From NCBI RefSeq assembly GCF_003855495.1, contig NZ_CP034086.1, positions 3,385,501 to 3,449,500 on the forward strand: a stretch of 64,000 bases of DNA. Reading direction: 5' to 3'. The DNA is from Methylocystis rosea (lineage in GTDB: Bacteria > Pseudomonadota > Alphaproteobacteria > Rhizobiales > Beijerinckiaceae). Shown here piece by piece: positions 62,001 to 64,000 of the stretch. A program made the translations under genes and the position numbers. The notes beneath the pieces were generated by a model. The model was not told the origin of the DNA. It ran no database searches and was given only the letters and a program-made list of their open reading frames with translations. Within the stretch, counting starts at the first letter, position 1; every line of letters begins with the position of its first letter.

Positions 62001-62387
62001 TTAAGAGTCGAAAAATCCCAATTCCAGCTTGGCTTCGTCGCTCATCATGCTCTGATGCCACGGCGGATCGAACACGAGATTGATCTTTACGCTCGCGACT
62101 CCGTCGACCGCATCGACAGCCTTCTTCGTCATCCCGACCATTTCGCCCGCGACGGGACAACCTGGCGCCGTCAACGTCATGTCAATGTCGATGTCGCGTC
62201 GATCGATAACGTCGATGCGATAGATCAGTCCCAGATCGTATATGTTCACCGGAATTTCCGGGTCGAACACGGTCCGCAGCGCAAGGACGACTTCTTCATA
62301 AAGCGCCTGCGCCTCGGGCGAAGAATCGCTGCGGCCGACGCGACTGTTCGGCTCGGAAAGCTGTGTCATGTCGCTTCGTGGTTCCAT
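62001..62387 (-). CDS. sufT: SufT/PaaD-like Fe-S cluster assembly factor (MIP18 fold)
   Basis: 128 aa. VVLALRTVFDPEIPVNIYDL GLIYRIDV and MTLTAPGCPVAGEMVGMTKK, then VKINLVFDPPWHQSMMSDEA: the DUF59/SufT pattern with its conserved Cys. SufT supports maturation of Fe-S proteins. A sigma54 promoter (62439) and an exact NifA site (62564) lie upstream at proper spacing, which would tie it to nitrogen fixation. ATG 62369 is an alternative start. Confidence 0.9.
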   Translation of the reverse strand: MEPRSDMTQLSEPNSRVGRSDSSPEAQALYEEVVLALRTVFDPEIPVNIYDLGLIYRIDVIDRRDIDIDMTLTAPGCPVAGEMVGMTKKAVDAVDGVASVKINLVFDPPWHQSMMSDEAKLELGFFDS

Positions 62388-62438
62388 CGGAGTATCCTAC
62401 GTGGCGCGAGCCGCGTTCGCGACTGCTCTGTTCAAACG

Positions 62439-62454
62439 AGCAAGTAAGGCGCCA
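62439..62454 (-). promoter_or_regulatory. sigma54 promoter of sufT
   Basis: Minus strand TGGCGCCTTACTTGCT: two mismatches in positions 5 and 7. Start ~62428, ~41-nt leader; the NifA site at 62564 is ~143 bp upstream. Confidence 0.65.
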
Positions 62455-62471
62455 GTCAGCTTTGCTGAGGC

Positions 62472-62487
62472 TGGACTGAAATTTGCA
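62472..62487 (+). promoter_or_regulatory. candidate sigma54 promoter of the thioredoxin-like ferredoxin
   Basis: TGGACTGAAATTTGCA: TGG, G and TTGCA kept. Start ~62498, ~97-nt leader. The only exact NifA site nearby lies downstream of it. Confidence 0.5.
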
Positions 62488-62563
62488 ATCATTCCACGTC
62501 CACGGTCCGCGGCGTCATGGTTGAGCGCCTTCGTCTACGAAGCGCATTTCTCACAGAGCGCCG

Positions 62564-62579
62564 TGTTACAATCCTCACA
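62564..62579. promoter_or_regulatory. NifA upstream activator site (sufT)
   Basis: TGT-TACAATCCTC-ACA, exact TGT-N10-ACA, spaced for the minus-strand sufT promoter; 15 bp before the ferredoxin start. Confidence 0.6.
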
Positions 62580-62594
62580 AAGGCTCGGTGCAGT

Positions 62595-62945
62595 ATGTCG
62601 GATACGCCTGAAGAAGAATTTGAGCTTCCTCAACTTTACAAGCGACATGTCTTTGCTTGTTTCACGCAGCGGCCGCCGAACCATCCGCGCGGCAGTTGCG
62701 GCTCGCTCGGCGCGCAACCGCTTTGGGACCGGCTCGGCAAGCGCGTTGAAGCGGACGGCGGCGGAGAGATCGGCTTCACCTCCGCGGGGTGCATGGGCTT
62801 TTGCTCGGCGGGGCCGCTGATGGTGGTTTATCCCGAGGGCGTCTGGTATCGGCCGACGACGGCCGAAGACATTGACGAGATTTACGACTCGCATCTCAAG
62901 GGCGGCAAGCGCGTCGATCGCCTGGTGATGATCTTGTCGCGCTGA
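62595..62945 (+). CDS. thioredoxin-like 2Fe-2S ferredoxin
   Basis: 116 aa from ATG 62595. Cys22, Cys35, Cys66 and Cys70 (VFACFTQRPPNHPRGSCGS, AGCMGFCSAGP) show the C-X12-C...C-X3-C pattern of the Clostridium pasteurianum/Aquifex-type ferredoxin. The C-terminus VVYPEGVWYRPTTAEDIDEI is typical. Members near nif genes interact with nitrogenase MoFe protein in Clostridium. Divergent from sufT. Confidence 0.88.
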   Translation: MSDTPEEEFELPQLYKRHVFACFTQRPPNHPRGSCGSLGAQPLWDRLGKRVEADGGGEIGFTSAGCMGFCSAGPLMVVYPEGVWYRPTTAEDIDEIYDSHLKGGKRVDRLVMILSR

Positions 62946-62959
62946 GCATTCCCGAGTGT

Positions 62960-63400
62960 TCAGGACACCGCGCTGGAGGCCGCGAGCAACTCGCGAGCCT
63001 CCGCGTGGATGCGCCCGACCATCGACTTGAAGCCGTTGGAGCGCTGCGGCGTCAGATGTTCGCGTAGGCCAAGACGCTCGAATAGCGCGACAGGATCCGC
63101 CTTTAGGATTTCCGCGCCGGTTTTGCCGGAGCAGAGCGCCAGCAAGATTGCAACGAGGCCGCGGACAATATGTGCGTCGCTGTCGCCGCGGATCATCAAC
63201 GCCGGTTCGCCGCCGTTTGCGTCGGAAATCGTCGTCGCCAGCCAGACTTGGCTGGCGCAGCCCGAGACTTTATTCTGATCGTTCTTCAACGCATCTGGAA
63301 GCGGCTCGAGCATTTTGCCGAGCTCGATGACATAGCGGTAGCGGTCCTCCCAATCGTCGAGCAGGGAGAAATTTTCGATGATGTCGTCGATCGTCGTCAT
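62960..63400 (-). CDS. sufE: SufE, cysteine-desulfurase sulfur acceptor
   Basis: 146 aa. DIIENFSLLDDWEDRYRYVI ELGKMLEPLP, NKVSGCASQVWLATTI with the sulfur-accepting Cys, and ALCSGKTGAEILKADPVALF ERLGL. SufE takes persulfide from a SufS/CsdA-type desulfurase; here the desulfurase partner in sight is NifS. Its start overlaps the stop of the ankyrin gene by 4 nt. Confidence 0.94.
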   Translation of the reverse strand: MTTIDDIIENFSLLDDWEDRYRYVIELGKMLEPLPDALKNDQNKVSGCASQVWLATTISDANGGEPALMIRGDSDAHIVRGLVAILLALCSGKTGAEILKADPVALFERLGLREHLTPQRSNGFKSMVGRIHAEARELLAASSAVS

Positions 63401-63867
63401 GTTTCGACCATTCCTTCAGCTTTGAGCCGATCGCGGCGCTGGCGCGACGCGATGCGCAAGACTTGGAGGCATTCGATGTTCGACGCCAGATCAAGCGCCG
63501 AAAATCCATCGACGTTCTCTTGCAGGGGATCTGCGCCAAGCGCCAGCAGGAGCGTCACGACCGCGGTCTTGCCCGCCGACGCCGCGTAGATCAGCGCCGT
63601 CGAGCCGTCGGGATTGCGATGGTGAAGGTTGGCCCCGGCGGCGGAGAGCAGCTCGATGACCTCGACGCTGTCCTGCTTGCACGCCAACCAAACCGCGTTG
63701 TTGCCATCACGCGTCATGGCGTGGAGATCCCCGCCCTCTGCAATGATTTCGCGCAACGCATCGACGTTCGCCTCGGCCGCCGCTCGAAGAAGCGGCGTGA
63801 GGCCGTCGACGCCGACGGCGTTCACGCCTTCCGTCGGAAAGCCTTGCGTCGTCAACCATTGCGTCAA
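63397..63867 (-). CDS. ankyrin-repeat protein, start unresolved
   Basis: Stop at 63397, overlapping sufE (ATGA). Ankyrin repeats: DGLTPLLRAAAEANVDALRE, DGNNAVWLACKQDSVEVIEL, DGSTALIYAASAGKTAVVTL, DGFSALDLAS. The frame is open to an ATG at 63999, but that would run deep into the preceding gene; in-frame TTG 63867 and 63855 or GTG 63825 are alternatives, and a sequencing frameshift near 63890 is possible. Pairing with sufE in the nif region recalls ankyrin proteins near nif genes elsewhere; role unknown. Confidence 0.7.
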   Translation of the reverse strand: MTQWLTTQGFPTEGVNAVGVDGLTPLLRAAAEANVDALREIIAEGGDLHAMTRDGNNAVWLACKQDSVEVIELLSAAGANLHHRNPDGSTALIYAASAGKTAVVTLLLALGADPLQENVDGFSALDLASNIECLQVLRIASRQRRDRLKAEGMVET

Positions 63868-63925
63868 CTGCGGGGTAATGCCGTCGCTCCATCGCAGCGC
63901 CGACGAGACGTCGGCGTGTATTGAA

Positions 63926-64000
63926 TTAAAGTAGCCCCAACTGCACGAGCGGCTTGGCGCCGCCGCGCCCGAGGACCGTGTCAACCTTCTGCCGCACATT
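63926..64000 (-). CDS. C-terminal tail of a gene cut by the right window edge
   Basis: The minus-strand frame ending in TAA at 63926-63928 reads as the last 24 residues of a protein (ending GRGGAKPLVQLGLL), composition typical of a coding end. Too short to identify. Confidence 0.4.
   Translation of the reverse strand, partial: NVRQKVDTVLGRGGAKPLVQLGLL

Overview
The window looks like the chromosome of an alphaproteobacterial (type II, Methylocystis/Methylosinus-like) methanotroph. The left edge carries the end of a methanol dehydrogenase accessory cluster (mxaD tail, lipoprotein, MxaB/MoxX-type regulator, MoxY-type kinase) followed by an orphan pqqA. Most of the rest is a large alphaproteobacterial nif region. 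GC content is high throughout and I saw no insertion sequences, phage genes, CRISPR arrays, tRNAs or rRNAs.

Layout. 1-3.5 kb: mxa tail and pqqA. 3.6-8.3 kb: usg, a small membrane protein, a first nifA (minus strand, own sigma54 promoter), a Mop molbindin, group III truncated haemoglobin, and a receiver protein lacking its phospho-Asp. 8.5-14.6 kb: iron uptake operon (TonB-dependent siderophore receptor, two tandem PiuC-like hydroxylases, exbB-exbD-tonB). 14.8-16 kb: two convergent NepR-like anti-sigma genes and csbD, with EcfG-type promoters. 16-23.6 kb: J-domain protein, SRPBCC protein, three enzyme homologues that appear to have lost catalytic residues (class III aminotransferase, cysteine-dioxygenase-like cupin, MtnC-like HAD), a ferredoxin, a methyltransferase and a YyaL-type protein.

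23.8-63 kb is the nif region. It holds: TPR - nifA2 - ferredoxin - LRV/FeS protein - sufBCD; nifB - fdxN - IscA-like - TPR - LRV; ygfZ; nifHDKENX with DUF269, DUF683 and fdxB; a minus-strand rhodanese operon; a flavoprotein-Rieske pair; iscA - nfu - nifS - nifT - SIR2-like; two nifZ genes, two small nif-associated genes, a DegT-like protein without the PLP lysine, a 2Fe-2S ferredoxin; then many small unrecognised genes, two more Rieske proteins, sufT, a thioredoxin-like ferredoxin, sufE and an ankyrin protein.

Regulatory reading: I found many matches to the sigma54 -24/-12 element (TGGCACG-N4-TTGC) and nine exact TGT-N10-ACA NifA sites, in front of nifH, nifB, nifZ, nifA2, the fdx-LRV-suf operon, the iscA-nifS operon and sufT, and also in front of several genes of unknown function. 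This ties the suf genes, the Rieske proteins and the hypotheticals to nitrogen fixation. Nitrogenase (NifHDK), FeMo-cofactor assembly (NifB, E, N, X), Fe-S supply (NifS, IscA, Nfu, SufBCD, SufT, SufE) and at least nine candidate electron carriers are together here; nifV, nifQ, nifW, a complete nifU, fix and rnf genes are not in the window. All family calls are from reading motifs by eye, with no database search.
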